Below, piece by piece: positions 1-6,486 of a DNA stretch of 6,920 nucleotides. The stretch comes from Pseudomonadota bacterium (lineage in GTDB: Bacteria > Pseudomonadota > Gammaproteobacteria > Burkholderiales > Methylophilaceae). The DNA lies in NCBI GenBank assembly GCA_029549705.1, contig JAKPIR010000264.1, positions 1 through 6,920 on the forward strand. Direction: 5' to 3'. The position numbers were made by a program, and so were the translations under genes. Below the pieces are notes generated by a model. The model was not told where the DNA came from, searched no databases, and worked only from the letters and a program-made list of their open reading frames with translations. How positions within the stretch are numbered: position 1 is the stretch's first letter; each line of letters opens with the position of its first letter.

Positions 1-2
1 TG

Positions 3-803
3 GCCCCTGCGTTATTTTTAATGGGGATAGGCCCAATCGCGCGCTGGAAAGAAGCGCCTTTGCCAGAGTTAGCAAAACGTTTGCGCTGGGCGCTGGGTAT
101 TAGTATTGCCTTGGCAATTATATTGCCAGTGATGCTGGGTAACTTTACCCCTTGGATTGGTTTTGGTTTGTTTTTGGCTTTTTGGGTGTTGGCTACTTCG
201 GTGGAGCTTGTTTATCAACGCTTACGTCTTTCAAACTTGCCATTATTGGCAAGTATTCGGTCAAACTCGCGCTCTTGGTGGGGCATGGTGATTGCACATT
301 TGGGTATTGCCGTTTTCACATTTGGGGTGACCATAGTGAAAGGCTATGAATCAGAAATTGCAGTCAAGATGGCCCCTGGTGAAGTCGCGCATTTGGCAGG
401 TTACGATTTTACTTTTGATGGCGTAAGAGAAGTTCAAGGCCCGAACTATGAAGCGAGCATCGGGCAAATCCATGTGAGTAAAAATGGCGTGTTACGCACC
501 ATACTTGAACCACAAAAACGCTTGTACACCGTCACCAATATGCCGATGACTGAAGCGGGTATTAGCCCACACCTGATTCATGATTTATACGCTTCGCTCG
601 GTGAACCGCTTGAGAATGGCGCATGGAGCGTACGTATTTACCATAAGCCACTGGTGGAATGGATTTGGTTTGGCTGCTTAATGATGGGTTTTGGTGGCAT
701 TTTAGCTTTAACAGACAAACGCTACCGTGTGAAAAATCGTAATAAATCCATCGAACATGTAGATTCAAAAGTAACAGCAGTGACACCTGAGGTAAAAGCA
801 TGA
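3..803 (+). CDS. ccmF: Cytochrome c haem lyase subunit CcmF, C-terminal part (5' truncated)
   Basis: CcmF is the large inner-membrane protein of System I cytochrome c maturation. It takes haem from holo-CcmE and, with CcmH and CcmI, attaches it to the CXXCH of apocytochrome c in the periplasm. The frame is open from base 3 with no stop before the Met at 21, and family members are about 650 residues, so this is roughly the last 40%. Numbering from that Met: hydrophobic segments lie near 24-40, 44-64, 87-105 and 211-230. The segment with GMVIAHLGIAV carries a His (about 93) that fits the conserved haem-ligating His of the family. A periplasmic domain runs over about 110-205 and contains DLYASLGEPL. 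The closing YHKPLVEWIWFGCLMM signature precedes the last membrane helix, followed by a short charged tail. The gene ends in an ATGA overlap with ccmG. Identification rests on these family motifs and on gene order. Confidence 0.95.
   Translation, partial: APALFLMGIGPIARWKEAPLPELAKRLRWALGISIALAIILPVMLGNFTPWIGFGLFLAFWVLATSVELVYQRLRLSNLPLLASIRSNSRSWWGMVIAHLGIAVFTFGVTIVKGYESEIAVKMAPGEVAHLAGYDFTFDGVREVQGPNYEASIGQIHVSKNGVLRTILEPQKRLYTVTNMPMTEAGISPHLIHDLYASLGEPLENGAWSVRIYHKPLVEWIWFGCLMMGFGGILALTDKRYRVKNRNKSIEHVDSKVTAVTPEVKA
788..793 (+). promoter_or_regulatory. Ribosome binding site of ccmG inside the ccmF end
   Basis: TGAGGT lies 6 bases upstream of the ATG at 800, within the last codons of ccmF. 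It supports this ATG as the ccmG start and shows that ccmG is translated from inside the ccmF reading frame. Confidence 0.6.
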
Positions 804-1345
804 AACCATGGCAACGCGCTTTAATTCCATTAGTGCTATTTTTAGTGGTGGCGGGTTTTCTTTTTAAAGGATTATTTCTTAACCCAAAAGAAATTCCTTC
901 GCCATTATTGGGAAAACCAGCCCCAGCGTTTAGTTTACCGCGCCTAGATAATGCTGAAATACAGTTTTCTCCTAAGGAAATGTTAGGTCAAGTATGGCTA
1001 CTTAACGCTTGGGCTTCTTGGTGTCCTTCCTGCGTAGACGAACATCCGGTGCTAGTGGCATTTTCTAAAGCAAATATTGCACCTGTGGTCGGCCTCGATT
1101 ACAAAGACACGCAGGCAGATGCGCAACGATGGTTAGACAAAGGCGGCAACCCCTATGTTGTCACCGTGATGGATACAGATGGTCGTGTGGGTATTGATTA
1201 CGGTGTTTATGGTGTTCCTGAAACCTATGTGATTGATAAAAAAGGCATGATAGCCTATAAGCAGACGGGGCCTGTGACGGAAGAAGCATTACGCGACACG
1301 ATTATTCCTTTGGTTAAACAATTGCAATCAGAAGTGAATCAATGA
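800..1345 (+). CDS. ccmG: Thiol:disulfide interchange protein CcmG/DsbE
   Basis: This is a membrane-anchored periplasmic thioredoxin-like protein that delivers electrons from CcdA/DsbD to keep apocytochrome c (via CcmH) reduced for haem attachment. The 181 residues are usual for the family. An uncleaved N-terminal anchor spans about residues 8-27. Next come the linker PSPLLGKPAPAFSLPRL typical of CcmG, the active site WCPSC (Cys75 and Cys78) inside LLNAWASWCPSC, and the thioredoxin cis-proline at 140 in YGVYGVPETYVID. The YGVYGVPE stretch, with the acidic residue after the cis-proline, is characteristic of CcmG rather than general thioredoxins. The start ATG overlaps the ccmF stop (ATGA), and the stop overlaps the ccmH start in the same way, which implies translational coupling. 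A generic TlpA-like protein is the main alternative, but the position between ccmF and ccmH settles it. Confidence 0.96.
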   Translation: MKPWQRALIPLVLFLVVAGFLFKGLFLNPKEIPSPLLGKPAPAFSLPRLDNAEIQFSPKEMLGQVWLLNAWASWCPSCVDEHPVLVAFSKANIAPVVGLDYKDTQADAQRWLDKGGNPYVVTVMDTDGRVGIDYGVYGVPETYVIDKKGMIAYKQTGPVTEEALRDTIIPLVKQLQSEVNQ

Positions 1346-1821
1346 TGATAAAAAATCACTTGGTACGTATTATTTTAGCGCTTTTTTTCTTGCAGATAAC
1401 GCTGACCAGCGCCCAAGAGGCGCAACCCTTGCGGGAAAATAATGCTGTTGAAGCGCAGGTGCAAAGGCTTTCAGAAGAGTTGCGTTGTTTGGTTTGTCAA
1501 AATCAAACATTAGCTGACTCTCACGCGGGCCTTGCAGAAGACCTAAAGCAGGAAATTCGCGAGATGGCAAATAAAGGCATGAGCGACCAAGCCATTATTG
1601 ATTATTTGGTGGCGCGTTATGGTGACTTTGTGCGCTATCGCCCGCCCTTGAATACAACCACTTATTTATTATGGCTAGGCCCGTTTGTGCTGTTGCTTAG
1701 TGGTGTGGCCGGTTTATTTTTGATGTTGCGTAGACGTCAAAATGTGCAGGTTGATACAACCCTCAGTGAGGAAGAAGTACGTCGTGTGGAAGCAATATTA
1801 GCGTCAGATAAGGATTCGTAA
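1342..1821 (+). CDS. ccmH: Cytochrome c biogenesis protein CcmH (CycL/Ccl2 family)
   Basis: CcmH is a small periplasm-facing thiol oxidoreductase that works with CcmG to reduce the cysteines of apocytochrome c and docks with CcmF and CcmI at the haem ligation step. The 159-residue protein has a signal peptide (about 1-24, with a plausible cleavage after TSA). The family hallmark is LRCLVCQNQ with redox cysteines 49 and 52. A three-helix domain follows (ADSHAGLAEDLK, then IIDYLVARYGDFVRYRPP). A C-terminal membrane helix covers about 106-129, followed by an arginine-rich cytoplasmic tail. The length matches the short split form; in E. coli CcmH is fused to a CcmI-like TPR part, which here is the separate next gene. 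The first ATG, at 1342, overlaps the ccmG stop. A second in-frame ATG at 1345 is equally usable and changes only one residue. AGAAG at 1330-1334 is a weak ribosome binding site. Confidence 0.96.
   Translation: MMIKNHLVRIILALFFLQITLTSAQEAQPLRENNAVEAQVQRLSEELRCLVCQNQTLADSHAGLAEDLKQEIREMANKGMSDQAIIDYLVARYGDFVRYRPPLNTTTYLLWLGPFVLLLSGVAGLFLMLRRRQNVQVDTTLSEEEVRRVEAILASDKDS
1810..1814 (+). promoter_or_regulatory. Ribosome binding site of ccmI
   Basis: AAGGA ends 6 bases before the ATG at 1821 and lies within the last codons of ccmH. It fixes the ccmI start at the TAATG junction. Confidence 0.65.
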
Positions 1822-3077
1822 TGTGGGTTTTTCTTGTAATAGTCATGGTTTTAATCGCAGTCGTTCTGGTGATGGTGTTGCCTACATTGTTACGGCCACA
1901 AACGACGACTCAAAACGACGCAAACGCCAAAAATCGTGAAATATTTCGCCAACAGTTTGATGAAATCAGCCAAGATAAAGCCAATGGCGTGTTAGACGAG
2001 GCGCAGTTTCAAATTACTAAATCTGAGTTAGAACGCCGTATGCTAGATGAAGTGGGGATTGCTACGACAACGACAATCAATACCGAACCAGATCGTAAGT
2101 TAGCCATTGCCATCACCGTACTTGTTCCGCTACTGGCATTCTGGCTATACGTCAAAATTGGCCAACCTGAAGTGCTATTAAAGTCAGTCGGCGAAGTGCC
2201 AGTCGTCTCTGATGTATCAACCCTAGAACACAGGGCGATGGCTGGTGATATTGAACCATTGCTGGTGGCGCTTAAAGATAAATTAGTGGAAAACCCAGAA
2301 AATGGCGAAGGCTGGGCATTATTAGCGCGTTCGTACGTCTCGTTGGGGCGTCATGCTGAAGCCGTGCCTGCCTATGAAAAAGCCGCAAAAATTATCACAG
2401 ACGACCCACAATTGCTTGCGGATTATGCAGACGCACTGGCGGTGGCAAGCGGTGGAAAATTGGCGGGCGCGCCAGAGGATTTAGTCAATCAAGCACTTAA
2501 ATTAGATCCTCATCATCAAAAAGCACTCATGCTTTCCGCCACAATTGCCTACGATAAGCAAAACTACAAAGAGGCAATTCAAATCTGGGAGCGTTTACAA
2601 AGTGAGCTTTCCGCCGACTCAGAATTGAAATCGTATGTGCAGACTGCGCTCGCTGAAGCCTATGCAGTTTCTGGAGAAAAACCGTCAGCACAACTGACTA
2701 AACAGTCTGTTGAAAAACAAAGTGCAGTGCAAAAACAAGGTATTCGCGGCGTTGTTCGCGTTCAAGCGGATTTGGCAAAAAAATTAGCGCCGACGGATAC
2801 CCTGTTTGTGTTCGCGCGTGCGGCTCAGGGCGCACCTATGCCCGTGGCCATTGTGCGCGCCAGTGCAAAAGATCTGCCTTTTCAATTCCAGTTAGATGAT
2901 AGCCATTCACTTATGCCCAGCAATAAACTCTCACAAACGGGTGAAGTTGTCGTGGTGGCGCGTATTTCAAAAAGTGGTGACGCCAAACCGCAGGCAGGCG
3001 ATTTGCAGGGCACGTCTACTGTGATGAAGCCTGTTGGTGAAAATGTAGAAATTGAAATCAACGAAGTGGTGAAATAA
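1821..3077 (+). CDS. ccmI: Cytochrome c biogenesis protein CcmI (CycH), TPR apocytochrome chaperone
   Basis: CcmI is the membrane-bound chaperone that captures the C-terminal helix of apocytochrome c through a periplasmic TPR domain and hands it to CcmF/CcmH. The 418 residues show the full architecture. A first membrane helix covers about 2-23. A cytoplasmic loop follows (about 27-90) with the charged helix NREIFRQQFDEISQDKANG and the family-typical ELERRMLDEV. A second membrane helix spans about 94-111. The TPR region covers about 135-285, with recognisable repeats GWALLARSYVSLGRHAEAVPAYEKA, here about 164-188, and a later one around 236-260 (MLSATIAYDKQNYKEAIQIWERL). The C-terminal periplasmic domain (about 308-416) has the VRVQADLAKKLAPTDTLFVFARAA and PMPVAIVR stretches seen in CycH proteins. 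Its ATG shares one base with the ccmH stop. It is the last gene of the operon: the next gene is convergent. Confidence 0.95.
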   Translation: MWVFLVIVMVLIAVVLVMVLPTLLRPQTTTQNDANAKNREIFRQQFDEISQDKANGVLDEAQFQITKSELERRMLDEVGIATTTTINTEPDRKLAIAITVLVPLLAFWLYVKIGQPEVLLKSVGEVPVVSDVSTLEHRAMAGDIEPLLVALKDKLVENPENGEGWALLARSYVSLGRHAEAVPAYEKAAKIITDDPQLLADYADALAVASGGKLAGAPEDLVNQALKLDPHHQKALMLSATIAYDKQNYKEAIQIWERLQSELSADSELKSYVQTALAEAYAVSGEKPSAQLTKQSVEKQSAVQKQGIRGVVRVQADLAKKLAPTDTLFVFARAAQGAPMPVAIVRASAKDLPFQFQLDDSHSLMPSNKLSQTGEVVVVARISKSGDAKPQAGDLQGTSTVMKPVGENVEIEINEVVK

Positions 3078-3139
3078 CACGCTGTTCAAGTTGATATTTA
3101 ACTTTAAATAACACCCTAAACCCCCTCGAGAGAAAAAAC

Positions 3140-3178
3140 ATGCTTTGCAAGCCTTGTAAATAAAGGCTTGCAGAGCAT
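3140..3178 (-). terminator. Strong hairpin, probable intrinsic terminator of the leftward mmsA unit
   Basis: Bases 3140-3155 and 3163-3178 form a 16-bp stem with a single G-U wobble (it would be G-T/A-C depending on strand) and a 7-base loop (GTAAATA). Read on the minus strand, the stem is followed by G and then six T (complement of 3133-3138), the usual layout of a Rho-independent terminator. It lies about 95 bases past the mmsA stop. On the plus strand the stem is followed by CTAAAAAGG with no U-tract, so any effect on the ccm transcript would come from the hairpin alone. No other convincing plus-strand terminator is visible in 3078-3272. Confidence 0.7.
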
Positions 3179-3272
3179 CTAAAAAGGTTGTGTGTAAAAC
3201 TGCTGTTTTTAGGATGCGTTTTACGCAACATTCCGGTGGTTTATTCTGCGCGCAAGGTTAGTTGCCTCAGTC

Positions 3273-4775
3273 TTATTTCATGGTCGGCATCACAAACTCA
3301 GCCCCGCCATTTTTGCTGGCCGCAGGCCAGCGCGAAGTGGTGGTTTTCAAGCGCGTATAAAAGCGTATGCCTTCGGTGCCGTAAATGTGGTGGTCACCAA
3401 ACAGCGAGCGCTTCCAACCACCAAAACTGTGGAAAGCAATTGGCACTGGAATGGCCACGTTCACGCCGACCATGCCTGCTTGCACGCGGCTGGTAAATTC
3501 ACGCGCAGTTTCGCCATCGCGGGTGAATATCGCCGTGCCATTGCCAAACTCATGGTCGTTCACCAACTGAAGTGCCTCTTCAAAAGTTTTAGCACGCACT
3601 ACGCATAGCACTGGGCCAAAAATTTCTTCTTTGTAAATGCGCATGCTTTTGGTTACATGGTCAAACAGGCAGGGTGCTAAAAAGAAGCCATTTTCATAGC
3701 CTTTGTGCGCGTATTTACGGCCATCAATGACTAGATTTGCGCCTTCAGTGACGCCTAAATCGACATATTCTTTCACCTTGGCAAAGTGTTGTGGTGTGAC
3801 CAAAGGCCCCATATCGGCTTTTTCATTTAAGCCTTGGTCTATGGTAATGGTTTTTACTTTTTCTTTGAGTTTTTCAACCAATGCATCTGCCACATTCCCT
3901 ACCGTGACAGCTACAGAAATGGCCATGCAGCGCTCGCCAGCCGAGCCGTAACCTGCGCCAATTAAGGCATCAGCCACTTGGTCTACATCAGCATCGGGCA
4001 TCACGACCAAGTGATTTTTGGCGCCGCCCAAGGCTTGAACACGTTTGCCATTTTTGGTGCCGGTGCTGTAAATATGCTCGGCAATCGGCGTAGAACCGAC
4101 AAAGCTGATGGCTTGTACGCGTTTATCTGCTAGCAGCACATCAACCGCTTCTTTATTGCCATTGATGATGTTGAATACACCCGCAGGCAAGCCGGCTTCT
4201 GCCAGTAAGTCGGCCAACATTAAACTGGCGCTGGGGGTTTTTTCAGAAGGCTTCAGTACAAAGGTGTTGCCTGTGGCAAGCGCTACAGGAATCATCCATA
4301 ACGGCACCATGACCGGAAAATTAAAAGGCGTGATGCCTGCCACCACGCCCAGCGGCTGGTGCATGCTGTAAGTATCAATCCCCGTGCCGACTTGTTCGTT
4401 ATAGTCACCTTTAAGTAAATGTGGCGCACCGCAGGCAAATTCGACCACTTCAATCCCGCGTGTGACTTCACCGCGCGCATCAGAGATGGTTTTGCCATGC
4501 TCTAACGAAATCGCCTTGGCTAAGTCGTTGGCATGTTCATCGAGTAACGCTTTGAATTTAAATAAAATACGCGCACGGCGTAAGGCCGGCATTGCAGCCC
4601 AGGCTGGAAACGCTGCCTGCGCAGTGGCAATGGCCGCTTCCGTTTCAGTCGCAGTGGCATTGCAGAGTTTGGCTGTTACTTCGCCGGTGGCTGGGTTATA
4701 CACGTCGCTCTGTCTACCGCCAGTACCTACCACATGCTGGCCGTTGATGTAATGCCCGATGGTTTTAATGCTCAT
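3273..4775 (-). CDS. mmsA: CoA-acylating (methyl)malonate-semialdehyde dehydrogenase
   Basis: This aldehyde dehydrogenase superfamily enzyme is cytoplasmic and oxidises malonate or methylmalonate semialdehyde with NAD+ and CoA, releasing CO2 and giving acetyl-CoA or propionyl-CoA. Its 500 residues are full length. Motifs seen: GITPFNFPVMVPLWM (oxyanion Asn152), FVLKPSEKTP (cofactor Lys175), FVGSTPIAEHIY (Rossmann loop), GSAGERCMAIS (nucleophile Cys283 preceded by Arg282), and YKEEIFGPVL (Glu384). The position of the usual ALDH general-base Glu is occupied by the LGGAKNH motif, the known trait of this CoA-dependent, non-hydrolysing subfamily. The C-terminal SRWPAASKNGGAEFVMPTM is also typical of MmsA/IolA. 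The start is supported by GGAG 7 bases upstream (complement of 4783-4786). Lying downstream of a beta-alanine transaminase, it most resembles Pseudomonas BauC in role, so malonate semialdehyde is the likely main substrate; valine or inositol catabolism is the alternative, but no such genes are seen here. Confidence 0.93.
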   Translation of the reverse strand: MSIKTIGHYINGQHVVGTGGRQSDVYNPATGEVTAKLCNATATETEAAIATAQAAFPAWAAMPALRRARILFKFKALLDEHANDLAKAISLEHGKTISDARGEVTRGIEVVEFACGAPHLLKGDYNEQVGTGIDTYSMHQPLGVVAGITPFNFPVMVPLWMIPVALATGNTFVLKPSEKTPSASLMLADLLAEAGLPAGVFNIINGNKEAVDVLLADKRVQAISFVGSTPIAEHIYSTGTKNGKRVQALGGAKNHLVVMPDADVDQVADALIGAGYGSAGERCMAISVAVTVGNVADALVEKLKEKVKTITIDQGLNEKADMGPLVTPQHFAKVKEYVDLGVTEGANLVIDGRKYAHKGYENGFFLAPCLFDHVTKSMRIYKEEIFGPVLCVVRAKTFEEALQLVNDHEFGNGTAIFTRDGETAREFTSRVQAGMVGVNVAIPVPIAFHSFGGWKRSLFGDHHIYGTEGIRFYTRLKTTTSRWPAASKNGGAEFVMPTMK

Positions 4776-4822
4776 TTTGTTGCTCCAATTTTTGCTAACT
4801 TACTTTATTAATGAATCGGGTT

Positions 4823-4888
4823 ATGTAGGAGCGCAATTTATTGCGCGAATTCGGCATTGCATTCGCGCAATAAATTGCGCTCCTACAT
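4823..4888. repeat. Paired REP element (BIME-like perfect inverted repeat)
   Basis: Arms 4823-4850 and 4861-4888 are exact reverse complements over 28 bases, separated by 10 bases (TCGGCATTGC). Each arm begins from the outside with ATGTAGGAGCG, the conserved head of REP sequences in Pseudomonas and other proteobacteria. Each arm also contains its own small palindrome, GCGCAAT-two bases-ATTGCGC (4831-4846 and 4865-4880), so arms can fold singly or as one long stem. The element begins 8 bases from the transaminase stop and ends 47 bases before the mmsA start. Likely effects, from known REP behaviour, are protection of the upstream mRNA 3' end, partial termination or gyrase binding. That it is present in many copies in the genome is inferred from its resemblance to REP, not seen here. 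Confidence 0.8.
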
Positions 4889-4896
4889 CAGTTTTT

Positions 4897-6315
4897 TTAT
4901 GATTGTATAGGTTGATGCGCCGCCCAAGACTGCTCAATTTTTAGGTAATTATTCGCGTTCAATCCCGTTTCACCTTGATTTGCCACGTATTTAATGGCAT
5001 CGCTAAGCGTGCTAAAAATACGGTCAATTTCGTGTTTTTCGATGGTCAGTGGCGGTGATATTGCAATAATGTCGCCGGTGTAGCGTACATGCAGACCCAG
5101 CTCATAACATTTGAGATAAACCGCAAACGCAAACGCACCCACTTTGCCGGCGATGCTCTCAAACTCAATGCCGACGACCAAGCCAATGTTGCGAATGTCT
5201 TTGACCATGGGCAAGCCTTTCAGGCTGTGCGCGGCGACTTCGAGATACGGGCTTAAACTGGCGGCGCGGTCTTCCAGTTTTTCTTGTTTAAAAATATCCA
5301 AGGTGGCAATGGCTGCCGCGCAGGCAATAGGAATTGCGCTGTAAGTATAACCATGTGGCAATTCAATCGCGCCTGTGGGCGATTTTTCCATAAACGCATC
5401 GTAAATTTCTCGTTTTACTGCTACCGCGCCCATCGGCACCACGCCATTGGTGAGGCCCTTTGCGCAAGTGAGGATATCTGGAATCACATCAAAATAGTCC
5501 GCGCCAAATTTTGTACCTAGCCTGCCAAAACCCGTAATCACTTCATCAAAGATGAGCAAAATACCATATTGGGTACAAATTTCACTCAGGCGTTTTAAGT
5601 AGCCTGCGGGCGGCACAATCACTCCTGCCGAACCTTGCATGGGCTCGACAATCAGCGCTGCGATAGTGGCTGGGTCATGCAGTGCCAAGATGCGCAGCTC
5701 AAATTCATTGGCTAGAGCAATGCCGCCATCTTGCGGAACGCCTTTGGTAAACGCGTTATTGGCAATATCGAGCGGGTGGCGAATATGGTCAACACCGCTT
5801 AACGCGTTGCCGAAGGCCTTGCGATTACCCGCAATGCCACCGACTGATATTCCACCAAAATTAACGCCATGATAACCGCGTTCGCGACCGATGAGTTTAT
5901 TACGAAGCGGGTTGCCGCAGACGCGATGGTATGCAAGGGCAATTTTGAGCGCAGTGTCGGCGGATTCAGAGCCAGAGTTGGTAAAGAAGATTCTGTCCAA
6001 GCCTTTCGGCATGTAATCGGCAACGCGGCTTGCAGCCTCAAACGCTAACGGATGGCTAGATTGAAAAGCTGGCGCGTAATCAAGGGTGAGTAGTTGTTTG
6101 CCTACCGCCGTAGCAATTTCTTCGCGCCCATGCCCGGCAGGTACGCACCACAGGCCTGCCGTGCCATCCAAGACTTGTCTATCGTCCATCGCGGTGTAGT
6201 AATTTCCGCGTGCGGCCTTGAATAACCTTGGCATAGATTTAAATTGTCGATTAGCCGTAAAAGGCACCCAATAGTGCGATAAGTCCGGTAATAGGTCTGT
6301 GCTGGTATTTTTCAT
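4897..6315 (-). CDS. bauA: Beta-alanine:pyruvate transaminase (class III omega-amino acid aminotransferase)
   Basis: This PLP enzyme moves the amino group of beta-alanine (and often other omega-amino acids or amines) to pyruvate, giving malonate semialdehyde and L-alanine in the cytoplasm. It has 472 residues against about 450 in the Pseudomonas enzymes I recall. The N-terminal WVPFTANRQFK, VLDGTAGLWCVPAGHGR and LDYAPAFQSSHP are diagnostic of this subfamily. Further motifs are FFTNSGSESADTALKIA (PLP phosphate loop), GRERGYHGVNFGGISVGG (stacking Tyr149), IFDEVITGFGR (Asp257), AKGLTNGVVPMGA (Schiff-base Lys286) and VRYTGDIIAISPPL (Arg411, the position expected to bind carboxylate). The last 20 or so residues (about 450-472) are a hydrophilic, Asn/Gln-rich extension beyond the usual end. 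A modest GGA lies 6 bases before the ATG. It is first in a leftward pair with mmsA and divergent from a PuuR-like regulator. A broader polyamine/GABA transaminase activity is possible. Confidence 0.9.
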   Translation of the reverse strand: MKNTSTDLLPDLSHYWVPFTANRQFKSMPRLFKAARGNYYTAMDDRQVLDGTAGLWCVPAGHGREEIATAVGKQLLTLDYAPAFQSSHPLAFEAASRVADYMPKGLDRIFFTNSGSESADTALKIALAYHRVCGNPLRNKLIGRERGYHGVNFGGISVGGIAGNRKAFGNALSGVDHIRHPLDIANNAFTKGVPQDGGIALANEFELRILALHDPATIAALIVEPMQGSAGVIVPPAGYLKRLSEICTQYGILLIFDEVITGFGRLGTKFGADYFDVIPDILTCAKGLTNGVVPMGAVAVKREIYDAFMEKSPTGAIELPHGYTYSAIPIACAAAIATLDIFKQEKLEDRAASLSPYLEVAAHSLKGLPMVKDIRNIGLVVGIEFESIAGKVGAFAFAVYLKCYELGLHVRYTGDIIAISPPLTIEKHEIDRIFSTLSDAIKYVANQGETGLNANNYLKIEQSWAAHQPIQS

Positions 6316-6357
6316 TGATATTCCAAAATGAAACTTTGTAAATTGCTTTTTATGTGC

Positions 6358-6386
6358 ATAGTTAAGTGTTTAGCTTATGATGTCAA
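6358..6386 (-). promoter_or_regulatory. Candidate sigma70 promoter of the transaminase gene
   Basis: Read on the minus strand, a perfect -35 box TTGACA (complement of 6381-6386) is followed after 17 bases by AACTAT (complement of 6358-6363), a poor -10 with 3 of 6 matches. This leaves a leader of about 35-40 bases before the ATG at 6315. A weak -10 with a consensus -35 is what one would expect of a regulated promoter. The spacer contains AACACTT (complement of 6364-6370), which also occurs near the regulator start. Confidence 0.5.
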
Positions 6387-6409
6387 GAATGGTTTTTTTA
6401 AAAATTAAC

Positions 6410-6424
6410 GCATTGATTTAATGC
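6410..6424. promoter_or_regulatory. Inverted repeat over the regulator -35 box, possible operator
   Basis: GCATT-GATTT-AATGC is a perfect 5-base dyad with a 5-base centre, overlapping the predicted -35 element of the regulator promoter. Its placement suits autorepression, but arms this short can occur by chance in AT-rich DNA. Confidence 0.3.
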
Positions 6425-6441
6425 TATTTAATTTTTATACT
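6413..6441 (+). promoter_or_regulatory. Candidate sigma70 promoter of the PuuR-like regulator gene
   Basis: TTGATT (6413-6418, 4 of 6 matches) and TATACT (6436-6441, 5 of 6 matches) are separated by 17 bases in an AT-rich stretch. Transcription would start near 6448, about 40 bases before the ATG at 6487. The -35 box lies inside the small inverted repeat 6410-6424. Confidence 0.55.
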
Positions 6442-6451
6442 GTTATTGAAT

Positions 6452-6469
6452 ATTTAACACTTTTAACAC
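6452..6469 (+). repeat. Tandem 9-base direct repeat in the regulator leader, possible operator
   Basis: ATTTAACAC and TTTTAACAC lie back to back (8 of 9 identical) just downstream of the predicted start of transcription. The core AACACTT (6456-6462) recurs in inverted orientation at 6364-6370 in the transaminase promoter, so each divergent gene has it on its own coding strand. Confidence 0.35.
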
Positions 6470-6486
6470 AAGGAACAAAGATAAAT

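Noticed and set aside
800..1821. Overlapping starts and stops in ccmF-ccmG-ccmH-ccmI as a sign of frameshift
   Set aside because: Each protein is complete with intact motifs; ATGA and TAATG overlaps are ordinary translational coupling.
3095..3110. TATTTAA-CT-TTAAATA palindrome after ccmI
   Set aside because: Entirely AT stem with a 2-base loop and no T-tract; too weak to call a terminator or operator.
3179..3212. CTAAAAA...TTTTTAG inverted repeat as a plus-strand terminator
   Set aside because: The 7-base arms are nearly all A/T with a 20-base loop, and no U-run follows.
3188..3496. Open frame of 102 codons on the plus strand
   Set aside because: Most of it is antisense to the mmsA 3' end; the Cys/Trp/Arg-rich product matches no family and there is no good ribosome site.
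4462..4752. Open frame of 96 codons on the plus strand
   Set aside because: It lies wholly antisense to the well-supported mmsA, has no ribosome site or recognisable domain, and its Ala/Ser-rich composition is that of a complement-strand shadow.
3425..4775. Apparent loss of the catalytic general-base Glu in the dehydrogenase
   Set aside because: The LGGAKNH motif in its place is the normal state of the CoA-acylating MmsA/IolA subfamily, so it is not a defect.
6391..6407. T7A5 tract as a terminator for either divergent gene
   Set aside because: No hairpin precedes it and it lies between divergent promoters; it is better seen as AT-rich, possibly bent, promoter DNA.
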